From positions 1 to 6,478 of the forward strand of contig DOSQ01000021.1 of assembly GCA_003512125.1 (NCBI GenBank): 6,478 nucleotides of DNA, given 5' to 3'. Origin of the DNA: Acidaminococcaceae bacterium (GTDB lineage Bacteria; Bacillota; Negativicutes; Acidaminococcales; Acidaminococcaceae). Of this stretch, positions 1 to 5,144 are shown piece after piece (position 1 is the first letter of the stretch; each line of letters begins with the position of its first letter). The position numbers and the translations under genes were made by a program. The notes under the pieces are model-generated. The model had not been told where the DNA came from. It worked only from the letters and a program-made list of their open reading frames with translations, and searched no databases.

Positions 1-105
1 TTTACAACCGGGTTGGCAGGGAAAATGCGCGCCGAAGGTATGGATAATGCTTTCATTGCCAAAGTGACCGAGCTTTCTGAAAGTGAAGTTGCAGCGATTG
101 CATGA
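1..105 (+). CDS. C-terminal end of an Rpn/PD-(D/E)XK transposase-family-like protein (5' end outside window)
   Basis: Frame 1 is open from the left edge to a TGA at 103-105, giving 34 residues. The readable tail contains MRAEGMDNAFIAKVTELSE followed by a short acidic and Ala/Ile-rich end. The pattern 'EGM(D)..FIAKVT.LSE.E' is the usual C-terminus of Rpn family recombination-promoting nucleases / PD-(D/E)XK transposase-like proteins, where a small helical motif follows the nuclease domain. The catalytic domain lies outside the window, so nuclease activity cannot be judged. A strong terminator lies about 60 bases downstream, so this gene ends its own transcription unit. The family call rests on a short tail only; similar tails also occur in other helical bacterial proteins. 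Confidence 0.6.
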   Translation, partial: FTTGLAGKMRAEGMDNAFIAKVTELSESEVAAIA

Positions 106-163
106 TGAAAAAACGAATAGTGGAGATATAGTAATATATATAACACCAAACGATTTTTCCGTA

Positions 164-192
164 ATGCCCGCCAGTGATGGCGGGTATTTTTT
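164..192 (+). terminator. Rho-independent terminator
   Basis: A 10-bp stem pairs 164-173 with 178-187, with one G-U pair and the rest Watson-Crick. The loop is GTGA, a GNRA-type tetraloop. The core is CCCGCC/GGCGGG and a run of T follows at 187-192. It lies downstream of the Rpn-like gene and separates it from the metallo-hydrolase gene. Confidence 0.9.
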
Positions 193-376
193 ACAGGCAG
201 GTACGGAATCATTGCAATGATATACGCGGGAAATTTTTAATACTTAATTAAAAATAATAATATGTAATAATAATGCAGTGACAAGCAGAATATGATAAAA
301 TAAAATGATAAATGATACAGGGTTTGTCAAAAATATATGATGGTCTTCTACTGCAATTGTTTGGAGAAAAAATAAA
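193..376 (+). promoter_or_regulatory. AT-rich leader with weak promoter candidates for the metallo-hydrolase gene
   Basis: This stretch lies between a terminator and the next start codon, so it should hold a promoter. It is very AT-rich. Candidates are TTGTCA at 324-329 with TCTACT at 347-352 (17-bp spacer, each 4 of 6 consensus bases), and TATGAT at 336-341 (5 of 6) with a poor -35. Neither stands out. A GGAG at 363-366, about 10 bases before the ATG at 377, is the likely ribosome binding site. The presence of a promoter is inferred from context; its exact position is uncertain. Confidence 0.3.
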
Positions 377-1303
377 ATGAAACTCACGGTTCTTGTGGAC
401 AACAACACCTATATCGATCAGTATTATCTGGGCGAACCGGCTCTCAGCATTTATATCGAAGACGGGAAGGAAAGGATTCTTTTTGACACCGGTTATTCCG
501 ATGCGTTTATTAAAAATGCGGAAGCAATGCAAATTGATTTAAGCAGGCTGACGTACATCGTGCTTTCCCACGGACATAACGATCACACCCGGGGACTGCT
601 TTTTTTGTGGGAACGGTACAATCTGAAAAAGGTAAAACTGGTTGCGCATCCAGGCGTGTTTTCGCCGAAGCGGTACATGGGCCTGGATGTTGGCGCGCCT
701 TTTACAAGAGAGGACTGTCTTGCCCGCGGGTTGCAATTAATTGACGGAAGCAAGCCTGTAAAAATTACGGAACGTCTGACGTTTCTGGGTGAAATTCCAA
801 GGGTGACTGGCTTTGAAGCAAAAGTACCCATCGGCATATTGGGAGAGACTGGGCCGGAAGATTTTGTGTTGGACGACTCTGCTATTTCTTATGAAGGAAA
901 CGAAGGATTATTTATCATTACCGGCTGTTCCCACAGCGGAATTTGTAATATCGTGATGCATGCGATTAATTGCAGTGATAAATGTTGTAGAAGAAACAAA
1001 AGCGCTGGGCATGAAAGCAATGCGCATGAAGTCAGTATTGATAAAGACAACAAAGATACATATGGCAGCGAGAAACCGGTTACCGGAATCATTGGCGGCT
1101 TCCATTTGCTGGAGCAAAACCGACAGTTAGAGGAAACGATTCATTTTCTTAAACAAAATACGAAAGGTACGCTGTACCCCTGTCACTGTGTGTCCCTCGC
1201 GGCAAAGTATGAGATGATGAAAGCGCTTCCCATTGCGGAAGTGGGTGTTGGTCTGCAGCTGGAAGCAGACAACGTTAAGGAATTGAACGGGAGAGGCGTT
1301 TAA
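377..1303 (+). CDS. MBL-fold metallo-hydrolase, COG1237-like, with polar insertion
   Basis: This is a 308-residue metallo-beta-lactamase-fold protein, probably cytosolic because no signal peptide is seen. The fold signature is SHGHNDHTRG, with metal ligands H65, H67, D69 and H70. Further likely ligands are H91 (AHPG), H186 (GCSHSGI), H243 (GGFHL) and H270 (PCHC). The early ILFDTGYSD segment (about 35-42) is also typical. GCSHSGICNI, GGFHLL and the final PCHC-to-GVG stretch match the COG1237 group, whose members are often annotated as dihydropterin-aminobenzene phosphate synthase-like hydrolases. The true substrate is unknown. Residues about 199-234 form a Cys/Lys/Asn/Asp-rich segment between the GCSHSGI helix and the strand leading to GGFHLL. 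Relatives, as I recall them, have only a short loop there. The start at 377 has a GGAG about 10 bases upstream and gives the expected N-terminal beta strand. Confidence 0.9.
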   Translation: MKLTVLVDNNTYIDQYYLGEPALSIYIEDGKERILFDTGYSDAFIKNAEAMQIDLSRLTYIVLSHGHNDHTRGLLFLWERYNLKKVKLVAHPGVFSPKRYMGLDVGAPFTREDCLARGLQLIDGSKPVKITERLTFLGEIPRVTGFEAKVPIGILGETGPEDFVLDDSAISYEGNEGLFIITGCSHSGICNIVMHAINCSDKCCRRNKSAGHESNAHEVSIDKDNKDTYGSEKPVTGIIGGFHLLEQNRQLEETIHFLKQNTKGTLYPCHCVSLAAKYEMMKALPIAEVGVGLQLEADNVKELNGRGV

Positions 1304-1304
1304 C

Positions 1305-1463
1305 ATGAACAGCATAGAACAACTGACGCGCATTCTAACTTGTGATACGCGACGCGATTGGCAAAGTGCTGTCGGAGGCGGTCGCCGGGGTATGATCTTT
1401 TTCAAATTGCGGTCGTCAGGTATCCAATGTGTTCGGATAACTGCTGCTGGCGGAAAAACGTAG
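1305..1463 (+). CDS. Small ORF directly after the metallo-hydrolase gene; possible start of a decayed gene
   Basis: An ATG at 1305 lies one base after the TAA of the metallo-hydrolase gene. It is preceded by GGGAGAGG (1289-1296) at good spacing and opens a 52-residue frame beginning MNSIEQLTRIL. The later part of this frame (Arg/Gly-rich) does not look protein-like. A different frame from about 1339 reads LVIRDAIGKVLSEAVAGV before a stop, and a third frame continues with YDLFQIAVVRYP from about 1392. This pattern would fit a gene broken by frameshifts, but the pieces are short and I recognise no family. It may instead be a translated small peptide or chance. Confidence 0.2.
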   Translation: MNSIEQLTRILTCDTRRDWQSAVGGGRRGMIFFKLRSSGIQCVRITAAGGKT

Positions 1464-1681
1464 AATACGATGCGCTATATTTACCTGTCCTTTGGTTCAG
1501 AATAATAAATGTGCAGGTGAATTTGGGTAAAACCAAGAAAGGATTTACGATGGCAAAAGAATTGTATACTTACATTCAAAATAATGTGTCGGTTTTATCT
1601 GTTTGAAACATTGTAGTTGCAGCTTCCCCATGAAATTTTCGGGCAAACGTAAAGCCTCAACTCTTGAGCAGTTTGCATTTA

Positions 1682-1705
1682 CTGACAGCCAATGATTGCT
1701 GTCAG
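1682..1705. repeat. Inverted repeat (hairpin)
   Basis: CTGACAGC at 1682-1689 pairs perfectly with GCTGTCAG at 1698-1705. With one bulged C the stem can extend by two more A-T pairs around a TGA loop. The following bases (GTGCTTTC) are not a T-run, so it is a poor intrinsic terminator. It may be an RNA structure or a protein-binding palindrome. Confidence 0.55.
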
Positions 1706-1790
1706 GTGCTTTCAATAAGGTTTTACCTTTAAAAATATAAGAGTATAGGGGATCAAACTCTAGTATTCATGCGTGTTCGCGCTTCGAAGT

Positions 1791-1855
1791 TGGTCGTTTT
1801 TGCGACCAGGGTGAGGGAAAAGAAGAAGAAAGATCCTATTGCCTGTGCACCTGGT
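1791..1855 (+). repeat. Overlapping, mutually exclusive inverted repeats in the leader region
   Basis: TGGTCG (1791-1796) pairs with CGACCA (1803-1808) around a T-rich loop. ACCAGGGTG (1805-1813) can instead pair with CACCTGGT (1848-1855), with one bulged G. TGGTA (1852-1856) can also pair with TACCA (1871-1875). Adjacent pairings compete for the same bases, as in switching leaders. The helices are short and unmodelled, so a function is only a possibility. Confidence 0.35.
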
Positions 1856-2004
1856 AACATGATGAGGCGATACCATGTCAAAACAAAGATAGTTTATACT
1901 TTATCTGCTCAAAAGCAATGATTTTTCTTGGCAGGGCTTTTATTATTTGTTCTGCAAGAGTGTTCCGGCTGAGATTATTGTACGCAAAAATCAATAAATT
2001 CAAC

Positions 2005-2012
2005 AAAGGAGG
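2005..2012 (+). promoter_or_regulatory. Strong ribosome binding site that fixes the start at 2022
   Basis: AAAGGAGG ends 9 bases before the ATG at 2022 and only 3 bases before an in-frame TTG at 2016. The spacing favours the ATG. It also favours the signal-peptide form over the internal ATG at 2154, which has no comparable site. Confidence 0.85.
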
Positions 2013-2021
2013 TTCTTGTTC

Positions 2022-2096
2022 ATGAAGAAAGTGACAGGCATGATAGGTGCGTTAGTATTGTGTGCAGCTATGCTGTTTTCATTTGCCGCTTTTGCG
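2022..2096 (+). other. Signal peptide coding segment
   Basis: Residues 1-25 show a basic n-region (K2, K3), a long hydrophobic core (IGALVLCAAMLFSFAAF) and Ala-Phe-Ala at -3 to -1 before Asn-Gly-Gly. C14 lies in LVLC, which lacks the small residue required just before a lipobox Cys, so a Sec/type I signal is more likely than a lipoprotein one. Confidence 0.85.
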
Positions 2097-2618
2097 AACG
2101 GCGGTAGTGATGTTAACAATGCTTTTACCGAAGATGCATATAAAGCAAAGATTATGAAGAATATCGGGCACGGGAACAAGGTTTATTTTGCAGGACCGAT
2201 GTTTAATCAGGCTGAAAAGGATTACAATTTAAAAATAACAAAAGTCCTTGAAGAGTACGGTTATAAAGTCTTTTTACCGCAACGGGACGGTATCGAAGCC
2301 GCGAGGTTAGAGGGCAAGACGGAAGAAGAACTCATCAAGATGATTTTTGAACTGGATGCCGGACAAGTAAAAAATGCTGATATTATTTTTATGAATATAG
2401 ACGGACGGGTGCCCGATGAAGGTGCCTGCGTAGAACTCGGTATCGCTTACGGTATCGGCAAACGCTGCTACGGCTTTAAAACAGACGCGCATTCAGTAGA
2501 AATGGGACTTGATATGAATCCAATGATAAGCGGCTGCATGATCAAAATTTTTAAAAATTTTGACGGTGAAAGAATGATAGAGGAACTCAAACGATATTTA
2601 TCCGAAAACAAACTTTAA
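2022..2618 (+). CDS. Nucleoside 2-deoxyribosyltransferase-like protein with N-terminal signal peptide
   Basis: The 198-residue protein has two parts. Residues 1-25 form a signal peptide: MKK start, hydrophobic core about 7-22, and AFA before N26 as a type I cleavage site. After a polar linker (26-51), residues about 52-195 match the nucleoside 2-deoxyribosyltransferase family: VYFAGPMF (54-61), the helix after it, DGRVPDEGACVELGIAYG (127-144), GFKTDA (151-156) and NPMI (166-169). E138 is the likely catalytic nucleophile, with D127 and D132 as probable active-site acids. Family members exchange bases on 2'-deoxynucleosides or hydrolyse them, normally in the cytosol. Export would place this one outside the inner membrane, for example in nucleoside scavenging, which is inference. 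H157 stands where I expect an Arg in the TDxR motif. The upstream region is long, and no terminator is visible before the next gene. Confidence 0.88.
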   Translation: MKKVTGMIGALVLCAAMLFSFAAFANGGSDVNNAFTEDAYKAKIMKNIGHGNKVYFAGPMFNQAEKDYNLKITKVLEEYGYKVFLPQRDGIEAARLEGKTEEELIKMIFELDAGQVKNADIIFMNIDGRVPDEGACVELGIAYGIGKRCYGFKTDAHSVEMGLDMNPMISGCMIKIFKNFDGERMIEELKRYLSENKL

Positions 2619-2660
2619 GCAGACTTCAAATCAGACTTTCTTCTATCAGGAGGAATTTGA

Positions 2661-2684
2661 ATGCCCAAAAGTAACATCTTTTAA
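2661..2684 (+). CDS. Seven-codon mini-ORF with a strong ribosome binding site
   Basis: AGGAGGA at 2648-2654 lies 6 bases before ATG 2661, which encodes MPKSNIF and then TAA. The ribosome binding site is stronger than that of the next gene at 2711 (GGAG at 2698-2701). It could be a leader peptide affecting translation of the zinc-ribbon gene, the stump of a deleted gene, or chance. Confidence 0.25.
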   Translation: MPKSNIF

Positions 2685-2710
2685 AGAAAAGTTGACAGGA
2701 GCGGATCAGT

Positions 2711-3499
2711 ATGGAAGAAAACTTTTCAAACACAGCTATTTTTTGTAAGGAGTGCGGGCAGCGGATAAAACCGGAAGACAAGTTCTGTACATATTGCGGC
2801 TCGAATCAGACGCAGGAAGTGAACATCGAACCCGTCAACGTGGATGAAAAGATGAGGCTCAGGGCTTCTGAACTGTTGCCGGATGTGAAATACCCGCCCG
2901 GCTATGTTCCGCTGATGTCGGACGGGATGCCGGCACGGGGCGGGATGGATCCCCGTGATTTGAATAATCCTGACTTTCGGCCGCCCGTGTTCCAGCCAAA
3001 GATTGAGGATGTTTCAATTAAACACGAAGGACCGGTGGTGATCAAATCCACGGAAATTGATGTTTTCAATTTCCGGTGTTCTTATTTTTCCCCGCTTTTT
3101 GATGATGAAGAAAAGATGAAATGGTATCCGAACGGGGACTACGGTTTCCATCTGATCCGTACATCTAAAGGCGCCCGCTGTCGTATCGAGTTCCACAGCT
3201 ATAGTAAAAACTGGGAAGATGTGTTTGATGCAGACACCTTTGCCCTGGTCCGGCTAGATGCGTTGCTGAAGGAGCATGACGTAGCGCAGTTGGACGGTTA
3301 TTCCGTACATTCTTTTGGTGCCGCCAACCATATGGACCTGCTGGTGCAGTATGCGGGCGGCGAGCGCATCGCGGCAACCGGCCTGCCGCCGAAAAATCCG
3401 CCTTATAACCGATATTATAATGAAGAATGGTTCATTGATTTCTTCCGCAACCTGTCCGGCGCGTTTGGGAAAAATATTTTCCGATATAAGGGAAGATGA
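2711..3499 (+). CDS. Zinc-ribbon domain protein of unknown function
   Basis: The 262-residue protein begins with a zinc ribbon: C12-x2-C15, ten residues, then C26-x2-C29, in the form FCKECGQRIKPEDKFCTYCG. This matches the zinc-ribbon (double zinc ribbon half) domains found at the N-terminus of many bacterial proteins. A Pro/Asp/Met-rich linker follows (about 55-95). A larger domain of about 165 residues (about 96-262) is rich in aromatic residues and charged turns; I do not recognise it. There is no signal peptide or membrane segment, so it is probably cytosolic. GGAG at 2698-2701 precedes ATG 2711, and a TGA at 2693 blocks any in-frame extension upstream. It ends 26 bases before the alpha/beta hydrolase gene, so the two are probably co-transcribed. 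The ribbon suggests binding to protein or nucleic acid, but no role can be assigned. Confidence 0.8.
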   Translation: MEENFSNTAIFCKECGQRIKPEDKFCTYCGSNQTQEVNIEPVNVDEKMRLRASELLPDVKYPPGYVPLMSDGMPARGGMDPRDLNNPDFRPPVFQPKIEDVSIKHEGPVVIKSTEIDVFNFRCSYFSPLFDDEEKMKWYPNGDYGFHLIRTSKGARCRIEFHSYSKNWEDVFDADTFALVRLDALLKEHDVAQLDGYSVHSFGAANHMDLLVQYAGGERIAATGLPPKNPPYNRYYNEEWFIDFFRNLSGAFGKNIFRYKGR

Positions 3500-3525
3500 A
3501 ATGAAAGATAACGGAGACGATTGGT

Positions 3526-4392
3526 ATGAGACAGAAATTTTCCATTGCAGGGCCGTTTGGCAAGTTAAGCGGCGTGATTAATTTGTGTGAAGTGGAGTCG
3601 AAACGGTGTAACGTGCTGGTGATGGCTCACGGTTTCCGGGGTTCCATGGAGGGCAGCGGACGGGCCGCCGCGCTGGCGGATGAACTCGGTGACTCTGTCT
3701 GCTCGGTGGTGCGTTTCAATTTCAGCTGGTGCACCATGCTGAGCAACCAGATCGCAGAGCTGAAAGCCGTGTTGGATTTTGTCCGCGAAACGTTAAAACC
3801 GGAAAGGTTGTTCTTGCTGGGCCGGAGTTTCGGCGGGGCAACCTGTATCGTAACGGCCTGCGGGGAAGAGAGTTTTGCTACCGCTGTTGATGCAGGAATA
3901 CTGTCAGGTAGTGAAGGCGAAGAAGTTGCAGCAGATGATGCGAAGGAAAATAGTTGTGATAATAGTGACAAGGCTGGCTGGTGGGAAAGAAAAACGTACC
4001 GTCCCAATGGCATGGTGTTGTGGTCCGCGCCCAACAGTCTGAAGAAAACATTTGTCCAGGTGCTGGGGGAAGATGCGTTTCAGGCAGCGTTGCATGGAAA
4101 GACCATTGTGTTGGATGACGAACGGGGGCGCGATGAAATTCCGGCAACGTTTGTCGCGGATTTGTTACAATATGATGTGGCGGAACTGTTAAAAAAATGG
4201 CAGCAGGGTCCCTTGCTGATCATCCATGGGGAAAAAGATACCACCGTAACACCGGAACAGGCAAAGGAAAATTTTGAAATTTCCGGGGGCGAAAAGGAGC
4301 TGCATTACATGAAAGGCGACAACCATCACCTGGATTTGTGCTTCCAAGAGGCAAACGAGCTGGTGAAAAACTGGCTGGAGAAAAATATCTGA
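3526..4392 (+). CDS. Alpha/beta hydrolase (serine hydrolase) with acidic insertion
   Basis: The 288-residue protein shows the alpha/beta hydrolase order. AHGFRGS (34-40) holds the oxyanion loop, GRSFGG (99-104) is the nucleophile elbow with S101, HGEKDTTV (234-241) gives the acid D238, and GDNHHLD (264-270) gives the catalytic His, H267 or H268. It resembles cytosolic esterase/acyl-peptidase-like hydrolases; the substrate is unknown. Residues about 119-157 form an acidic, Ser/Asn/Asp/Glu-rich stretch with two Trp at its end, inserted between the helix after the nucleophile and the strand GMVLWSAP. Most relatives have only a few residues there. ATG 3526 has GGAG at 3513-3516. It follows the zinc-ribbon gene by 26 bases and is probably in the same operon. 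Another ATG at 3501 opens a different, short frame and is not used here. Confidence 0.9.
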   Translation: MRQKFSIAGPFGKLSGVINLCEVESKRCNVLVMAHGFRGSMEGSGRAAALADELGDSVCSVVRFNFSWCTMLSNQIAELKAVLDFVRETLKPERLFLLGRSFGGATCIVTACGEESFATAVDAGILSGSEGEEVAADDAKENSCDNSDKAGWWERKTYRPNGMVLWSAPNSLKKTFVQVLGEDAFQAALHGKTIVLDDERGRDEIPATFVADLLQYDVAELLKKWQQGPLLIIHGEKDTTVTPEQAKENFEISGGEKELHYMKGDNHHLDLCFQEANELVKNWLEKNI

Positions 4393-4420
4393 TAGAACGA
4401 ATTTAAAATCTGAACAAACT

Positions 4421-4453
4421 AAATGACGCAAGAACAAAGTCGAAATGACGTCA
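4421..4453. repeat. Direct repeat AAATGACG and palindrome TGACGTCA upstream of the thioesterase gene
   Basis: AAATGACG occurs at 4421-4428 and 4443-4450, 22 bases apart, about two helical turns. The second copy is part of the perfect palindrome TGACGTCA (4446-4453). A second pair, GATAGAAC, occurs at 4391-4398 and 4472-4479. The spacing would suit a dimeric regulator, but no clear promoter is visible in this 117-base gap. Confidence 0.35.
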
Positions 4454-4509
4454 CAAATATTTTGCATAAAAGATAGAACAGAGGATAAATTACGGAGGGG
4501 GAACCCGGT

Positions 4510-5016
4510 ATGGAAAATTTACAGAATACAGCTTCGCCGCAGCACTTGCAGATGAATGAAACAGAGAAAAAACTCCTGGCGGCGGAAGAGGAAAAGTACG
4601 GCGAGAAACTGGTGGAAATGTCTAAGGACCAAAAATACAGAATGTGTTTTGCCTGCGGGGAACAAAATCCCATCGGGCTGCATTTGCACTTTTTCTGGAT
4701 TCCCAACGGAGTGCTGGCGTTTTTTACGCCGAGACAGGAACACCAGAGTTACGATGGACGGATGCATGGCGGTCTGATTACCGTACTGCTGGACGAGATT
4801 ATGGGGAACTACATTTTTAAAAAGGAAGGCGTGCCCGCCTATACGGCCCGCATCGATCTGCGTTTCCGTACGCCGGTACTGATCGGCAGTACCATTCGCT
4901 GCGAAGGCCATGAAGTGAAACGGAAGGGTCGTCTTGTAATTATGGAAGGCATCATCACCAACCCGGACGGCAGCATTGCAGCGGAAGCGACCAGCACGAT
5001 GATGCTGGAAAGATAA
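4510..5016 (+). CDS. Hotdog-fold thioesterase (PaaI-like)
   Basis: The 168-residue protein probably hydrolyses an acyl-CoA or similar thioester in the cytosol. The signature is CFACGEQNPIGLHLHF (46-61), followed by MHGGLITVLLDEIMG (85-99), the hotdog helix with H86-G-G and D95/E96 as catalytic candidates. The C-terminal strands (FRTPVLIGSTI, EGIITNPDGSIAAEAT) complete the fold. C46 and C49 are the paired Cys common in this branch. Residues 1-40 are a Glu/Lys-rich helical extension before the usual family start. Starts at M15 or M37 are possible, but ATG 4510 has a very good GGAGGGGG (4494-4501) 8 bases upstream. It follows the hydrolase by 117 bases and may share its transcript. The natural acyl group cannot be told from sequence. 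Confidence 0.9.
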   Translation: MENLQNTASPQHLQMNETEKKLLAAEEEKYGEKLVEMSKDQKYRMCFACGEQNPIGLHLHFFWIPNGVLAFFTPRQEHQSYDGRMHGGLITVLLDEIMGNYIFKKEGVPAYTARIDLRFRTPVLIGSTIRCEGHEVKRKGRLVIMEGIITNPDGSIAAEATSTMMLER

Positions 5017-5063
5017 ATCAGGATGGAACGTTATTGATTACGTTTCATACTTTTGTCTGCGTT

Positions 5064-5090
5064 TTGCCGCAAAGAAAACAAATATATAGT
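5064..5090 (+). promoter_or_regulatory. Weak promoter candidate before rnr
   Basis: TATAGT at 5085-5090 matches 5 of 6 bases of a -10 box. TTGCCG at 5064-5069 matches 4 of 6 of a -35, but the spacer is short (15 bp). It lies in the 128-base AT-rich gap between the thioesterase and rnr genes, where no terminator is evident. Confidence 0.25.
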
Positions 5091-5122
5091 TAAGAATATA
5101 AAACAAGTTGAGAATACAAAAA
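5088..5122. repeat. Imperfect tandem repeat, two copies of about 18 bp
   Basis: AGTTAAGAATATAAAAC (5088-5104) and AGTTGAGAATACAAAAA (5106-5122) differ at three positions and repeat with an 18-base period, just upstream of the rnr ribosome binding site. It may be a binding site pair or a small slippage duplication. Confidence 0.5.
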
Positions 5123-5144
5123 ACCAACAAAAGGATTATTGATT

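Larger units (their letters stand above)
1464..2004. other. Long stretch without a convincing gene; tiny ORFs and inverted repeats
   Basis: No ORF here carries recognisable domains. Small ORFs with plausible starts are 1550-1606 (MAKELYTYIQNNVSVLSV, with AGAAAGGA at 1535-1542), 1630-1695 (21 residues, starting MKFSGKRKAS) and 1769-1921 (50 residues, basic, poor start signal). They may be gene remnants or chance. The stretch also contains inverted repeats at 1682-1705, 1740-1761, 1791-1808 and 1805-1855. No tRNA, rRNA or riboswitch class that I know was recognised, including purine, T-box and cobalamin types. The right part must serve as the 5' region of the deoxyribosyltransferase-like gene. 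TATACT at 1895-1900 resembles a -10 box but lacks a good -35. Confidence 0.5.

Noticed and set aside
2016..2018. TTG as start of the deoxyribosyltransferase-like gene
   Set aside because: It is only 3 bases after the Shine-Dalgarno sequence; ATG 2022 has normal spacing.
2052..2063. Lipobox (LVLC) in the signal peptide
   Set aside because: The residue before Cys is Leu rather than Gly, Ala or Ser, and a good AxA site lies further on.
2692..2697. Perfect TTGACA -35 box before the zinc-ribbon gene
   Set aside because: No -10-like sequence lies 16-18 bases downstream, and the start codon is only 13 bases away.
3315..3581. 88-residue plus-strand frame spanning the zinc-ribbon/hydrolase junction
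   Set aside because: It overlaps two well-supported genes in another frame and has no domain features.
3627..4034. 135-residue open frame on the minus strand
   Set aside because: It is antisense to the alpha/beta hydrolase gene and has Ser/Pro-rich shadow composition.
4462..4490. Promoter-like TTGCAT and GATAAA before the thioesterase gene
   Set aside because: Both boxes match poorly, and the implied transcription start would fall inside the ribosome binding site.
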